Assembly (NCBI GenBank): GCA_041745295.1
Contig: JBGTJE010000053.1
Span: 88,080 to 152,079, forward strand
Origin: JANMEB01 sp041745295
Lineage (GTDB): Bacteria > Planctomycetota > Planctomycetia > Pirellulales > Pirellulaceae
Length of the DNA: 64,000 bases
Direction: 5' to 3'
A program made the position numbers and the translations under genes. The notes beneath the pieces are model-generated. The model was not told the DNA's origin and did no database searches. It worked only from the letters and a program-made list of their open reading frames with translations. This document shows positions 1 through 9,391 of this stretch, one piece after another. Every line of letters starts with the position of its first letter. The stretch's first letter is position 1.

Positions 1-100
1 GATGGCACAGTTGCCTTTGAGCGCCTCCACAATGAATGCTGTCAATGTACAGCAACAATCGAAGTCCCGGCCTGGGATTGGACAAGTCTGGGCTGATCAA
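1..100 (-). CDS. Partial GT4-like glycosyltransferase (N-terminus only)
   Basis: Only the first 33 codons are in the window. Read from a TTG at 100, the frame gives residues ending LLLYIDSIHCGGAQRQL. This looks like the opening beta strand and Gly-Gly-Ala-x-Arg loop of GT-B family 4 glycosyltransferases. The TTG overlaps the TGA of the upstream sulfotransferase (TTGA at 97-100), a coupled arrangement like other junctions in this locus. A second in-frame TTG at 85 is an alternative start. The call rests on about 17 informative residues, so the family is likely but the sugar substrate is unknown. Confidence 0.5.
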   Translation of the reverse strand, partial: MISPDLSNPRPGLRLLLYIDSIHCGGAQRQLCH

Positions 101-954
101 CTTTGGTAGATTCGCACAAAAGGCTTGTACAATAAGTTTCGCTTGAGCCGGGCGCATCCCAAGCGAAGTTGTTGTGACCAATTCGGACGGCGCGCGTGCA
201 GTCCCGACACGGTTTGCTCCAGCCTCTCCCGGTTCAACCCCATAAGCTGCTTCGGCCAGAGGACATCGCGCGCAAATTCGTAGAGTTGCTGGTCGAGTTG
301 ATTGTTTTCTTGGATCCGGGCAGCGTGATGATGGGCCAGTTCGCGTGCATCGATCATACCTTTGGCTGGGTTACTTTTTTCAAGATACCCGACTCTCAAT
401 TGGAATTCGGGCAGTCGCTCGCGAAATACCTGCAACGAAAGTTCATAACACTCGAGGAATCCCACGACAAATTTGGTTTGCAAGAGTTGCTTGGCCGTTT
501 CGAGATTAACTTCCCCAGCAATGGATTTGACTTGATCATTGTGATGCTTTTCGAACGACATCCAGCGTTCAAAGTCGCATGTTTCGCCCATCTTCTCCAC
601 GTGTTGGCCGTAGTGCGAAACATAGCGCTTTGCCGGGTCACGCAAAATCGTAATCCATCGAAATCGTTCGCCAATTGGGCCATAGTCGATCGCTGGGCAA
701 AGATAATGGCCGGCGAGCGACTTGAGCCGAGGGTAAACCCAACGGTCTCGATCGAGGTCCTCGCGTCGGTAAAACTGCCGGTTGCGCTGGGTGCCTGGTT
801 CGAAGCGCACGATTGTATCCAGATGAGCACTTCCATTCTGGCGACGAAGAATTTGATTCAACGACACGCCGCCGGTCTTGCGAAGGTGACAAAAGGCCAG
901 AATCGGCTGCGACGGATTCATGACGGTTTGTTGCTCAGCGTTGGTAACGTGCAT
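97..954 (-). CDS. Sulfotransferase family protein
   Basis: Predicted cytoplasmic or membrane-associated PAPS-dependent sulfotransferase. Near the N-terminus HLRKTGGVSL matches the 5'-phosphosulfate-binding loop of the family (usually HIPKTGGTSL). About 80 residues later ITILRDPAKRYVSHY matches the 3'-phosphate-binding motif (LRDPxxRxxSxY). This is the pattern of carbohydrate 2-O- and 6-O-sulfotransferases. The start is uncertain: ATGs at 966, 954 and 921 are all in frame; 954 has a weak GGA upstream, while 921 avoids overlap with the polymerase gene. Being inside a polysaccharide operon, it probably sulfates the glycan, but a target cannot be read from the sequence. Confidence 0.8.
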   Translation of the reverse strand: MHVTNAEQQTVMNPSQPILAFCHLRKTGGVSLNQILRRQNGSAHLDTIVRFEPGTQRNRQFYRREDLDRDRWVYPRLKSLAGHYLCPAIDYGPIGERFRWITILRDPAKRYVSHYGQHVEKMGETCDFERWMSFEKHHNDQVKSIAGEVNLETAKQLLQTKFVVGFLECYELSLQVFRERLPEFQLRVGYLEKSNPAKGMIDARELAHHHAARIQENNQLDQQLYEFARDVLWPKQLMGLNRERLEQTVSGLHARRPNWSQQLRLGCARLKRNLLYKPFVRIYQS

Positions 955-2293
955 TTTTCCATTCATTCTGACTGGACCGAAACTCCGGGCCGTGGCTCGC
1001 CAAAACAAAATCCTCCAACGAGAGCAAGCCAAAACTGATGCCCATCAGCATATTCATTGACCGTTGATCCAAAATGCCATGGCTGACCATTCCGATAAAG
1101 AGATAGACGAATACAAGCCCCAAGCAAAACGCGCGAATGGTTTGCTGGCGGCAAAACCAGGCCTTTGCCGCCCACATTAAAAGAAAAACCAAGTAGCAGA
1201 ACCCGCCGAGGATTCCCGACTCTCCCAACACGGTGACGTGCATATTGTGGCAGCCCAGTCCGCCAAAATATTTATCGGGCATTGCGTGCAACCGCCCCAA
1301 GCCATGACCCATCCAAGGGCTTTTTAACCAATACTCTAACCCCCCCTGCGCTCCGACGAGCCGACCTCCCATGTCGGATTCATCAACGACTTGGAACGTC
1401 ATGATTCGCTCCATGCTCTCGATGCGCCGCAACTGCTGAGTTGTCCAATCAAACTGATGATAGCCGTTGGTGAAAAACCAATAGGATACACCGAGCAATA
1501 TCACACCGGCAAACAACAACCCAACGCCTCGTTTTCCCAATTGAGCCGTTAAGGCAAGATAACCGATGCCCACTCCGGCCAAAGTCACCAACGCTCCCCG
1601 ACAAAAGGTTAACACGGTGGCGAACCCCGTGATCGAAATTGCAATGATCAGCAAAGCATTCTTTTTTCTTGGCAACGTCAAACAGGCGAAACAGGTGACT
1701 GCCGCCAAGTCGGCGTTCATGCCAGCGTCATTGGGGTTGGTGAAAAATCCGAGAAAACGCCCCGCATTGGAGGCCATTTCCGCATTTCCCGAGGTGCGAT
1801 AATAACCGAAAAGAAGCGGACTGAGGAAAATCGTCCAAGCACCCAGGCAAACGATGCCGGCCGTCACGCCTAAAAACCGACTCAATCCGATTCGGGGGAC
1901 CAATGCTCGAGTTGCCACGGCTGAACAAACGACCAAGAAGATGCCGTTGGAAAATGTTATCAGATACCTAGGTTCCAGGTTTCCGATGGCCCCAACACCC
2001 ATATACACGGTCATGAATATCAAAAACGACCACATCACTGGAGTCATCGCACCGACAACGTTACCGGCAGCCCGCGCCAGGATCAGCAGGCCACAAATCA
2101 GCATGACAATCGAAAATATTTGTCCTTGTCTGAGCACCAAAAAGCTGATTCCGTTCAAATTCCAAAAGCAAATGATGGCCAGGATCAGAAACGACAACCA
2201 GACCACGCCGTCTGGTCGCCGTTTCGTGAAGCCAACAGCAGCGGCCGGCCAGCGCTGAAGTCTTGTTGGACGCGGCATTGCTCGAATGTTCAT
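935..2293 (-). CDS. O-antigen polymerase/ligase-like membrane protein (Wzy/WaaL family)
   Basis: A protein of about 452 residues with roughly ten or more hydrophobic segments and a large central periplasmic loop (GGRLVGAQGGLEYWLKSPW, then GHGLGRLHAMPD). This layout is typical of the Wzy_C/O-antigen ligase family, which polymerises repeat units or ligates glycans at the outer face of the inner membrane. I chose ATG 2293 because AGAGG lies just upstream and it follows the preceding gene's stop; the open frame extends further but would overlap that gene. Polymerase versus ligase cannot be decided from sequence alone. As the only such gene here, it is the candidate Wzy for the Wzx at 9392-10996. 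Confidence 0.8.
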   Translation of the reverse strand: MNIRAMPRPTRLQRWPAAAVGFTKRRPDGVVWLSFLILAIICFWNLNGISFLVLRQGQIFSIVMLICGLLILARAAGNVVGAMTPVMWSFLIFMTVYMGVGAIGNLEPRYLITFSNGIFLVVCSAVATRALVPRIGLSRFLGVTAGIVCLGAWTIFLSPLLFGYYRTSGNAEMASNAGRFLGFFTNPNDAGMNADLAAVTCFACLTLPRKKNALLIIAISITGFATVLTFCRGALVTLAGVGIGYLALTAQLGKRGVGLLFAGVILLGVSYWFFTNGYHQFDWTTQQLRRIESMERIMTFQVVDESDMGGRLVGAQGGLEYWLKSPWMGHGLGRLHAMPDKYFGGLGCHNMHVTVLGESGILGGFCYLVFLLMWAAKAWFCRQQTIRAFCLGLVFVYLFIGMVSHGILDQRSMNMLMGISFGLLSLEDFVLASHGPEFRSSQNEWKNARYQR

Positions 2294-2309
2294 GGATAAG
2301 CCTCTTGGT

Positions 2310-3212
2310 TCACGCCTGATTTTGAAACCGGTCGCGTAATTCGGGCATTCGCCTATGTATGTTATCAAAAGTTCCTGGGACGAGCGGACCGCGCCGGACC
2401 CAAGCCCGCCGCGCAATCCAATACAGGATCGGATACGGAATCCATTGGAACATGCCTCCCAGAATCGAAATCCAACTCTGTTGTGGCCCGGACAAGAATT
2501 GTTCTTTGGATTCAGGCGATTGAAACGAGGAGTTAGGGATCAATTCCCGGGCAACTTTCGCGGGCGCCTGCGTCGGAGACAACCCCAGCGTGTTGAGCAG
2601 TCCTGTGATCAGTGCGTCTTTGTTTTTTTCAAGATCCGCGTACTCGATCACTGGACAACGAGTCGTTCTGCAAAACCGCGCGAGCAACCGCGCGTCGCGG
2701 ACATAGGCAAACGTCGCGCGCGCCAAATTGATGTACGATGGATCGCCGGACAATTTAATGCGCGAGCGAACTTGTTCGTGCATTCCCCGTCGAATCGCCA
2801 CAAACAGCGCGTCTGGAAATCGGTCGGCCAATTCCATTCCCGCAAGCGGAGGTCCCTTCTGCAGCCAATAGCGCTTTCCCTGTTGGTTCGCGAACATCTG
2901 CATCAGAGCGCCGAACAATGCGTAATGGTCCTTGGGCAACGGATCCAGTTGCAAGAGCCGCGTTTTGTCGACACCTGTCCGCTCGAAAAAATCGGTCGTC
3001 GACCAGAGTTCAATGAGCCCAATAAATTCGTCAAATTTCTGCAAATCAAACTTCCGACCAAAACCGCGAAACATGTTGGTTTCCCGGATGCCCGTTTTTT
3101 CATTCTGAACGCAAGCGATCTCGGAATGCTTGGCCAGTTCGTTAGATAACCATTTTGTGCCTGACCGATTCAGGCCAATCACAAAAATCGGACGTGCGCT
3201 ACCGGCGTTCAT
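2310..3212 (-). CDS. Sulfotransferase family protein
   Basis: A second predicted sulfotransferase of 300 residues. PIFVIGLNRSGTKWLSNEL at the N-terminus is a P-loop-like 5'-PSB motif (GxxRSGTxxL) of the bacterial/plant sulfotransferase_3 group, distinct from the HLRKTGG type encoded at 97. Further on, FVAIRRGMHEQVRSRI is the likely 3'-PB region. It probably transfers sulfate from PAPS to a sugar hydroxyl. It lies directly upstream of the polymerase gene, so sulfation may occur before polymerisation. No PAPS synthesis genes are seen in the window. Confidence 0.75.
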   Translation of the reverse strand: MNAGSARPIFVIGLNRSGTKWLSNELAKHSEIACVQNEKTGIRETNMFRGFGRKFDLQKFDEFIGLIELWSTTDFFERTGVDKTRLLQLDPLPKDHYALFGALMQMFANQQGKRYWLQKGPPLAGMELADRFPDALFVAIRRGMHEQVRSRIKLSGDPSYINLARATFAYVRDARLLARFCRTTRCPVIEYADLEKNKDALITGLLNTLGLSPTQAPAKVARELIPNSSFQSPESKEQFLSGPQQSWISILGGMFQWIPYPILYWIARRAWVRRGPLVPGTFDNIHRRMPELRDRFQNQA

Positions 3213-3349
3213 CGACTAGAAATAATTTACCAAGGATTGTATTTCGGGGTGCCCCGTTCCTGAAGCTTTGCGAAGGGCGTGGTCCGCTGGTAGTTCGCCA
3301 CGCCTTCGACGACTCAGGGACGTGCCACTCGATTCGTTGTTTTGATCGT

Positions 3350-4288
3350 TCACTGGGCAATCGTTTGAATGGGACTTGAAGGTCGGAACCGATTGACCAA
3401 ATCGGCGACACATGAGCCGCGACCGACATCGGAAATGAACTCGAATCCCTTGATCGTTTTCGACCAGAAGGAGCCATTCTCCTCGCCGTGGGGACTTTCG
3501 CGTGGCGCCAGGTTTCTCGATATCAGAAGAATCCCGCCGTCGTGCAAGTAGCAAAAGAGATTGTCTAGGGCTCGCAGTATTTCCGAATCGGAAAAATACT
3601 GTCGATTGAGAACATTTGCCGCTCTGACGATTGTGAAAGAGTTCGTCCATTCGTTCCGGCGCTCAAAGATATTCTGAACCTCGAAGGACGTCTGGGGACT
3701 CTGGCGCGCCAACGGGTTGACCAGTGAGATCCGCGTTTTCTCGTTCAATCGGCTTCTCATCCGCCGAAGTCTCATATAATTGGCAGCGATGAAACGACTG
3801 ATCGGTTGCCCAGGTGATGCCCCCGCTCCAATGGTCATCATGAATGGGCCGAATTGGGCCAACACCGGTTCACCGTTGCCGCTGCGATACTCGCTGAGAC
3901 AACATCGCTGATAGCGCACGAGTTCACTGTGGAGGTCGACTCCGATGGCCGACACCTTGCAGTTTCGCTGTTCCAGTAAAAAGCGAACTGCTTCAAGCGT
4001 TGTAATTCCGTCGGACACTCCAATATCCAAGAGGCGATGGGCGTCGGATGGGTCCACCAAGTCCGCGAGAATGGAAAGGGATTTGTCCAACCGGCCCCAG
4101 CGCGTCATCTTACAAATATGGCCGATTCGCAGCGCGGCGACCGTCTGAGTGAATTTTTTTGCGATCAAATCGATTTCTTCAGGTGAATCGCAGGCCTTAA
4201 ATTGCTGTTCCAATTCCAGAAGATTTTCTGGTTTTGGGAAAAGCATCTTGGTCGGGGAGCAGACTTTCCTTGAGGCAAATTTAAGCAT
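3350..4288 (-). CDS. SAM-dependent methyltransferase-like protein
   Basis: A 312-residue protein with a class I methyltransferase core. LLDIGVSDGITTLEAVRF resembles motif I (DxGxxxG), VSAIGVDLH is the acidic strand-2 motif, and FTIVRAANVLNRQYFS plus GGILLISRN correspond to motif IV and the following strand. The N-terminal 80 residues are helical and unlike common families. ATG 4288 was kept, with ATG 4246 possible. It follows an RfbE-like epimerase gene, which makes sugar O- or C-methylation plausible, but the substrate is unknown. Confidence 0.6.
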   Translation of the reverse strand: MLKFASRKVCSPTKMLFPKPENLLELEQQFKACDSPEEIDLIAKKFTQTVAALRIGHICKMTRWGRLDKSLSILADLVDPSDAHRLLDIGVSDGITTLEAVRFLLEQRNCKVSAIGVDLHSELVRYQRCCLSEYRSGNGEPVLAQFGPFMMTIGAGASPGQPISRFIAANYMRLRRMRSRLNEKTRISLVNPLARQSPQTSFEVQNIFERRNEWTNSFTIVRAANVLNRQYFSDSEILRALDNLFCYLHDGGILLISRNLAPRESPHGEENGSFWSKTIKGFEFISDVGRGSCVADLVNRFRPSSPIQTIAQ

Positions 4289-4322
4289 TTCAATCAGTGC
4301 CTACCTGACCATTTCCATGGAA

Positions 4323-5390
4323 TCATTCTAGTACTGAGCTCAATTGGACTTGATGATCGACCACCCAGCGGTGAATTTCCTCGACAACCTGCCGCACCGT
4401 TCGCGTCGGTCGCCATTCAAACTTTTTTGATACCCGATCGCAATCCGAAATGTAGATCCGGATATCTAGCGGGTTCGTTGGAGGCGCGCTGGCGATCGGA
4501 ATGGTTTTTCCCGTTATCTCCCGACAAAGGGCCGTCAACTCCAACAGACTCAGAGAAACATCCACGCCCCCGCCGACGTTGTAGACTTCACCGCCCCAGC
4601 GATCGCGGTGTTGGATTTGCTTTTTCAATAATTCAAAGAGATCCTCGATATGCAACAAATCGCGAACCTGTTTCCCCGTGCCGCCGTAACCGATGTACGT
4701 CAGCGGCCGCCCAAACACGTGCCGAGCCACCCACAGAGTTATCACGCCCTGGTCCACTTTGCCCATCTGCCAGGGACCCGTGAGAATGCCGCAGCGATTG
4801 ATCACAGCTTTCAAATTCTTGTTGAACACATATTCGGCGACCAACAATTCGCTCGCTAATTTCGAGGCGCCATAGAACGAACGGGGACCTTCCAGCGGGA
4901 ATTCCTCGGCGATGCCATTTTGGGAAAATCCTACAACGCTTTCGTTGCCTTGCCAAACAAACCGTGTTTCGGCGTCGCAACAAGCCAGTTGATTCAACCG
5001 AGTCAACGGATAAACGCGGCTGGTACTCAGAAACAGAAAAGCCGCGCCCCGTTGTTGGGATAGTTCCAGGCAATTAATCGTCCCCAGCAAGTTCGTGTTC
5101 AATACACTGCGCGGTGATTCCAATGCCCCGGCATGCACCGAAGGCTCCGCCGAACAATCGATCAGCAACTCGAAGTCGGGAAGTCCCTGCAAGTCCTCGG
5201 GGCAGCGAATGTCGCCGTGCACAAACGCAATATTGGCCTGCTTCAAACGCGGTAAATTCAGCTCGCTCCCGCGCCGTTTGAGGTTGTCGATCACAGTGAT
5301 TTGAGCCGTCGACGACTCACGCCGAAACGCCAGCGCCAAATTCGATCCGACAAACCCAGCCCCACCGGTGATTAACATTTTCTCAGTCAT
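4323..5390 (-). CDS. NAD-dependent epimerase, CDP-paratose 2-epimerase (RfbE)-like
   Basis: An extended-SDR nucleotide-sugar enzyme of 355 residues. It has the Rossmann motif GGAGFVGSN, the specificity stretch DNLKRRGSELNLPRL that resembles CDP-paratose/tyvelose 2-epimerases, the catalytic pair in YGASK, and GKQVRDLLHIEDL near the C-terminus. CDP-paratose 2-epimerase interconverts CDP-paratose and CDP-tyvelose, but no CDP-glucose pathway genes (RfbF/RfbG/RfbH) occur here. The true substrate may therefore be another nucleotide sugar. The conserved STNKVYGD of RfbE is replaced by STSRVYPLT. A distant paralogue lies at 25232-26284. Confidence 0.75.
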   Translation of the reverse strand: MTEKMLITGGAGFVGSNLALAFRRESSTAQITVIDNLKRRGSELNLPRLKQANIAFVHGDIRCPEDLQGLPDFELLIDCSAEPSVHAGALESPRSVLNTNLLGTINCLELSQQRGAAFLFLSTSRVYPLTRLNQLACCDAETRFVWQGNESVVGFSQNGIAEEFPLEGPRSFYGASKLASELLVAEYVFNKNLKAVINRCGILTGPWQMGKVDQGVITLWVARHVFGRPLTYIGYGGTGKQVRDLLHIEDLFELLKKQIQHRDRWGGEVYNVGGGVDVSLSLLELTALCREITGKTIPIASAPPTNPLDIRIYISDCDRVSKKFEWRPTRTVRQVVEEIHRWVVDHQVQLSSVLE

Positions 5391-5469
5391 TTGACGTGGT
5401 GATCAACGATCCAATAATGCGTTTCTATTGATAACGTGATTTGGATTCTGCCGGCTTGGCAGCCATCGT

Positions 5470-6744
5470 TCACGAGGGGACCGCAGTCTGTTGCTCGGCC
5501 TGCTCGATCGCAGCCCAGAACCGCTGCATCACGTCACGAGGCGAAAACTGCCTCGCCGCGAGCAAACCGTTCCGCGCCAGTCGGGAACGAAGTTCGGCAT
5601 CATTCCGCAGACGGGACAACGCCGCCAACAAACTGTCCGGGTCCGCGCGGTCGACAATCAAAGCACAATCATGTTGCCGCAGCCAGCGGTTCACAAAACT
5701 CGTTGCCGGACTGTGTGCCAAAATCGGTCGTCCGGTAAGCAAATAGGGAATTGTGCGAGTCGGGAAAATGGTATTGTATTCGACGTCACTGAGTCGACCC
5801 GTGAACCCATGCGGCAAGTACATCACGTCGAAACCGCGCAACGTCGCGACCGCCAGATGATAGGGCACGCGCGTATGCGCGAAGTTGGCGCCGCTTAAGC
5901 CACGCTTGATAAAGTAGTCCGCGGAATCTTTGGAGAACGTAGTGAACTGAATGTCGCTGCGAGTTTGAATCGTTTTCACGAACCGAATGAACGCATCCGC
6001 GTTGGACTTATTAAACGAACCTAGATACGCGATTTTCAAGATCTCGCCCGGAACCGGCGGGTCCAGAAATTCCGGAATCAGTTCCTCATTAATGTGGTCC
6101 AGCGTGACGACATTTAGGCTTGGATAGTTCCGCTGGTAAAACTCACGCATTCCCTCATTGGCGACAAACACGACTTTGGAATCGGCAAACACCTTTTTCT
6201 GAAGAATGCGCGCTAGCGACTTTTTCCAACCCGTCCGGTTCTCAAGATACGTGTTGTGCAAGAACGGGTAAAAAGGGATCCCGCGTTTGCGGGCGACGTG
6301 ATATCCGGACCACAGCCAGAATTCATCAGGAAAAACGCCGACGACACGCGAAAATTTCTCGGCCCGCGCGATCCGGTCGATTCTGCGAACGACGAGCGGA
6401 AACATTGAATTGCGAATCGTTCGCCGGCCCCTGAAATCCGGCGGCGTAAAGACGTAATGAATCCGAGGCAATTCCGGGGCCCGTTTATATTGTTTGCAGC
6501 CTGGACAGCCTTCACCCACCAAGACGACGTGGTCGCGCCCCAGGTGCATGCCGAGTTTTTCGACAATCGATGCGGATCCAACCAATGCCGGCGGCAGGCC
6601 CCAGGATACCAACAATGTCTTGCCAAAAACGAGTGGGTTCACCGCGCCGACTGTTTCTGCAATGCGATGATCGGCCTCCACGTAATCTCCGGGGTGAGTT
6701 GTCGGTTGTTGATTATTCGTCATCGCTTCAGATTCTGGGCACAT
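5470..6744 (-). CDS. Glycosyltransferase, GT-B fold, family 4-like
   Basis: A 424-residue GT-B protein. The C-terminal half has the group-1 glycosyltransferase pattern: LKIAYLGSFNKSNADAFIRF opening the second Rossmann domain, then MYLPHGFTGRLSDVEYN and FPTRTIPYLLTGRPILAHSP, where the nucleotide-sugar site is expected, ending with a helical tail. The N-terminal domain has VSWGLPPALVGSASIVEKL. It should add one sugar to the lipid-linked repeat unit on the cytoplasmic side. ATG 6744 or 6723 could start it. Donor and acceptor are unknown. Confidence 0.8.
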   Translation of the reverse strand: MCPESEAMTNNQQPTTHPGDYVEADHRIAETVGAVNPLVFGKTLLVSWGLPPALVGSASIVEKLGMHLGRDHVVLVGEGCPGCKQYKRAPELPRIHYVFTPPDFRGRRTIRNSMFPLVVRRIDRIARAEKFSRVVGVFPDEFWLWSGYHVARKRGIPFYPFLHNTYLENRTGWKKSLARILQKKVFADSKVVFVANEGMREFYQRNYPSLNVVTLDHINEELIPEFLDPPVPGEILKIAYLGSFNKSNADAFIRFVKTIQTRSDIQFTTFSKDSADYFIKRGLSGANFAHTRVPYHLAVATLRGFDVMYLPHGFTGRLSDVEYNTIFPTRTIPYLLTGRPILAHSPATSFVNRWLRQHDCALIVDRADPDSLLAALSRLRNDAELRSRLARNGLLAARQFSPRDVMQRFWAAIEQAEQQTAVPS

Positions 6745-6792
6745 CGATCATGCGCTCGACGCGTGTCAACATTTCTGTCGGGCAATCAAGCG

Positions 6793-8331
6793 TCATTTCT
6801 CTGTTGGCCCGCCGCAGCTGCCCGCAGATGCTCCGGCCAATTTCATCAGCGTTTCCGCGGTCCGTTGACTCGCCCGGCCGTCAAACTGATTCAACTGTTG
6901 CGTCAGGATTGCTTGCCGACCAATCTGGTCGGCAGTTGGATCGTCGAGATAACGATTCACCGCATCGATGAACTGCCGCTCCGTTTCAGCAACCGCAATT
7001 CCCCCGGTGCGCAGGATGTTGGCATAGTGGGTGTAGAGCATGAACCGCCTCGTCGAAACCGCTGGATCGACAGCGGTCGCGCCATCGAAAAATACGTTGA
7101 TGATGGGCTTATCAAGGCAGGCCGCATCAATACTAAGGGTGGAACTGGTTGTAACCACCATGTCCGACCCGCCAATGAGGTCCGCCAGATGCCTAACATC
7201 CGTTTTGGGCAAGTCCCAACTGAGTTGATCGGACTGGACCGGAGGAACTTCGATGCGCACATCCTCGGCCGCCAGATCCAAGTACGGCTGGATAATATGC
7301 CGCGAGTCCCCTTTGACGACTTGGGGATGCAAACGAACCCATAAATGACAAGGCCTTCGAAAGCGCTGACCTCGCATGGCCGCAATTATGCTCTTGACGA
7401 TTTCGGGTTCATGCGGGCAGAGAGGTGGATTGATCGTGCCGTACACAATCAAACCGACGTGTTTGGGAATTCCCTGTTGACGCCGCCATTGGTCTCGATC
7501 AAAGGTCGCGCGATGGGAATGATAGTGATCAAACTGGGCCGCGCCGCACCATTTAATACGTTGCCGAGGGTAATCATGGTACCGAACGGCGTCGGCCGCC
7601 ATTACGTCACTCCACACCAACAGATGATCAGGGACGCCATTCATGAATCCTTTGGATGTTAGGTTGTCCCAGGACAACATGACGGTTGCGGTAGGTAGCT
7701 TTTTGCGACGAGCCGCCCGCAAGAGATGAACGTCGTGCAAGTTGAAGCCGGGTGTGCCGGTAACGACGAGGTGGGGGCGGTAGCGAGACAGCAATTCGTC
7801 GAATTCTTGACCCTTAAAAAGCCAGCTTTCGGCGGCCATGTATCCCCGACGCAGGAAGGAAACTCGTCCAAATATCGAATTAAGCGCTCGTGAAATGCGA
7901 TAGCGGCGTGGGTTCTGTTTCTTCATTGCCTCTTGTTTGTGATTTAGAGTTTCGCCCAATTTCGGGTTCATCAAAACATACTGGCGAACATTGAGCATTT
8001 GGTGCTCGAGCTTGCGGAATTGATACGGCATGCGCACCAAATCAATCAACGGATGGCTAAATTCGCGGCGAAAATACTCTTCATCAGCGTTGGGCGAGCT
8101 GATGATCAGCCGGACTCCCGCCGCCAGCATTCGCTCCGCAATTTCTGAACGCAACAACATCCGGGCTTGAAACCCGTGCGTGATGTTAAACCAAACGCGC
8201 AATCCGTCCCCGGTTGAGAGCGAACTAGAATCGTGCGCGAGGTCTTGATCACGCCGATGTGCGTTCATCAAATCCGAGTTCATAACTTGAAGGCGTTCGT
8301 TCCCGAGGGGCTCAATAAAACGCGCGAGCAT
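6793..8331 (-). CDS. Putative GT-B fold glycosyl/glycerophosphotransferase-like protein
   Basis: A 512-residue soluble protein. It opens with RVWFNITHGFQARMLLRSEI and contains ATVMLSWDNLTSKG and VTTSSTLSIDAACLDKPII. Such a Ser/Thr-rich loop followed by D/E-A-x-x-x-x-K/R-P-I is typical of the donor-binding domain of GT-B enzymes, including UDP-GlcNAc 2-epimerase-like and CDP-glycerol transferase-like families. No closer family was recognised. ATG 8331 sits 4 bases after the stop of the neighbouring GT2 gene; ATGs at 8283 and 8268 are alternatives. A role in glycan assembly is inferred from fold and location. Confidence 0.6.
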   Translation of the reverse strand: MLARFIEPLGNERLQVMNSDLMNAHRRDQDLAHDSSSLSTGDGLRVWFNITHGFQARMLLRSEIAERMLAAGVRLIISSPNADEEYFRREFSHPLIDLVRMPYQFRKLEHQMLNVRQYVLMNPKLGETLNHKQEAMKKQNPRRYRISRALNSIFGRVSFLRRGYMAAESWLFKGQEFDELLSRYRPHLVVTGTPGFNLHDVHLLRAARRKKLPTATVMLSWDNLTSKGFMNGVPDHLLVWSDVMAADAVRYHDYPRQRIKWCGAAQFDHYHSHRATFDRDQWRRQQGIPKHVGLIVYGTINPPLCPHEPEIVKSIIAAMRGQRFRRPCHLWVRLHPQVVKGDSRHIIQPYLDLAAEDVRIEVPPVQSDQLSWDLPKTDVRHLADLIGGSDMVVTTSSTLSIDAACLDKPIINVFFDGATAVDPAVSTRRFMLYTHYANILRTGGIAVAETERQFIDAVNRYLDDPTADQIGRQAILTQQLNQFDGRASQRTAETLMKLAGASAGSCGGPTEK

Positions 8332-8334
8332 TCG

Positions 8335-9387
8335 CTACGGCCGCAAATACTCAAAGAGTCGTCGCGGCAACATCCGGAGCAATGCCCATTTGGTGAATTT
8401 CGGTCGATGCAGCATGATTTTTGGCAGCGCCGCCAGGCGCTCCCACCACGATCTGGACCACCAGCACATGAGGCTTTCGTCTACGCCGATGATTTTCTGA
8501 AGGTAGGTCGAAGCGGGCTTAGCGACCGAGTCGTCGATCAGGCCCAGTTCTTTGGCCTTTGATAGATCGGACACTTGCTGTTGATTGCGAGTTATCCGCC
8601 AGGACCGTCGATGCGAAAACCTCGTTTCAGACCCCATTCTTCCAATCCCCCGGCGAATGTGTTGGGGAAGGTGACTCCCCGAGAGATTATTTTCGTGAAG
8701 TCGATACTTGACCAAGCATTCCGACAGGTTCAATAAATTGCCGGTGAGCAATGCCCGAAACGCAAACGCCTTATCCTCGGCAAAGCAGTTTTCGTTGAGC
8801 GGACCGAAAATGCGAAAAAGCTCCGCTGAAATTGCTTGGGTACAACCCGGTGGCCGATTGATGTTTTCGGTCAAGAATCCCATGAGTCTTTTCTGGAGAT
8901 CCGGAACTTCGCGAAATTCAAAACTGAGTTTGCGCGGTGTCGCCACGGGATTTCCAATTTCGTCAATGCATGAAAATTCGCTGTAGACCGCCTTGGCCTG
9001 TCCGTCGCGTAACCAAGCGGAGGCGATCACCGATGCTCGCGAAGGAACGGATAGATCGTCGCCACCGGCCATGACAATCAAAGAACCGCTGGCCTTAGTC
9101 ATTACCCAATTCACATGCCGCGCGATGCCAAGGTTCTTCGGATTGCGATTGATGACCAAAGTGTGCGGCCCGGCGTATCCCGCAGTTGATTCGCGAATGA
9201 CTTCAAATGTTCGATCGGTGGAACAGTCATCGGAAATGATAATTTCCAACGGCGAATAATCCTGAGCCAGTGCGCATTCGATCGCTTCGCGGATAAACCG
9301 TTCTTGGTTGTAGGAAAAAACGGCATATGTTATCAGTAGGCGCGGAGCAGCGTGCTCGACTCGGCGTGTTGCTTCAGTCTCAGACAT
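8335..9387 (-). CDS. Glycosyltransferase family 2
   Basis: A 350-residue GT-A glycosyltransferase. AVFSYNQERFIREAIECAL and LEIIISDDCSTDRT are the classic GT2 N-terminal motifs, and VMAGGDDLSV carries the metal-binding DD (DxD-like) that holds the nucleotide sugar. The C-terminal part (CFAEDKAFAFRALLTG) has the ED motif of inverting GT2 enzymes. No membrane segments are seen, so it acts in the cytoplasm on the lipid-linked intermediate. It starts 4 bases after the Wzx stop codon. Confidence 0.88.
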   Translation of the reverse strand: MSETEATRRVEHAAPRLLITYAVFSYNQERFIREAIECALAQDYSPLEIIISDDCSTDRTFEVIRESTAGYAGPHTLVINRNPKNLGIARHVNWVMTKASGSLIVMAGGDDLSVPSRASVIASAWLRDGQAKAVYSEFSCIDEIGNPVATPRKLSFEFREVPDLQKRLMGFLTENINRPPGCTQAISAELFRIFGPLNENCFAEDKAFAFRALLTGNLLNLSECLVKYRLHENNLSGSHLPQHIRRGIGRMGSETRFSHRRSWRITRNQQQVSDLSKAKELGLIDDSVAKPASTYLQKIIGVDESLMCWWSRSWWERLAALPKIMLHRPKFTKWALLRMLPRRLFEYLRP

Positions 9388-9391
9388 TCGT

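Noticed and set aside
196..1038. Plus-strand open frame of 280 codons opposite the first sulfotransferase gene
   Set aside because: It has no recognisable domain, runs antisense to a gene with clear motifs and is a codon-bias shadow.
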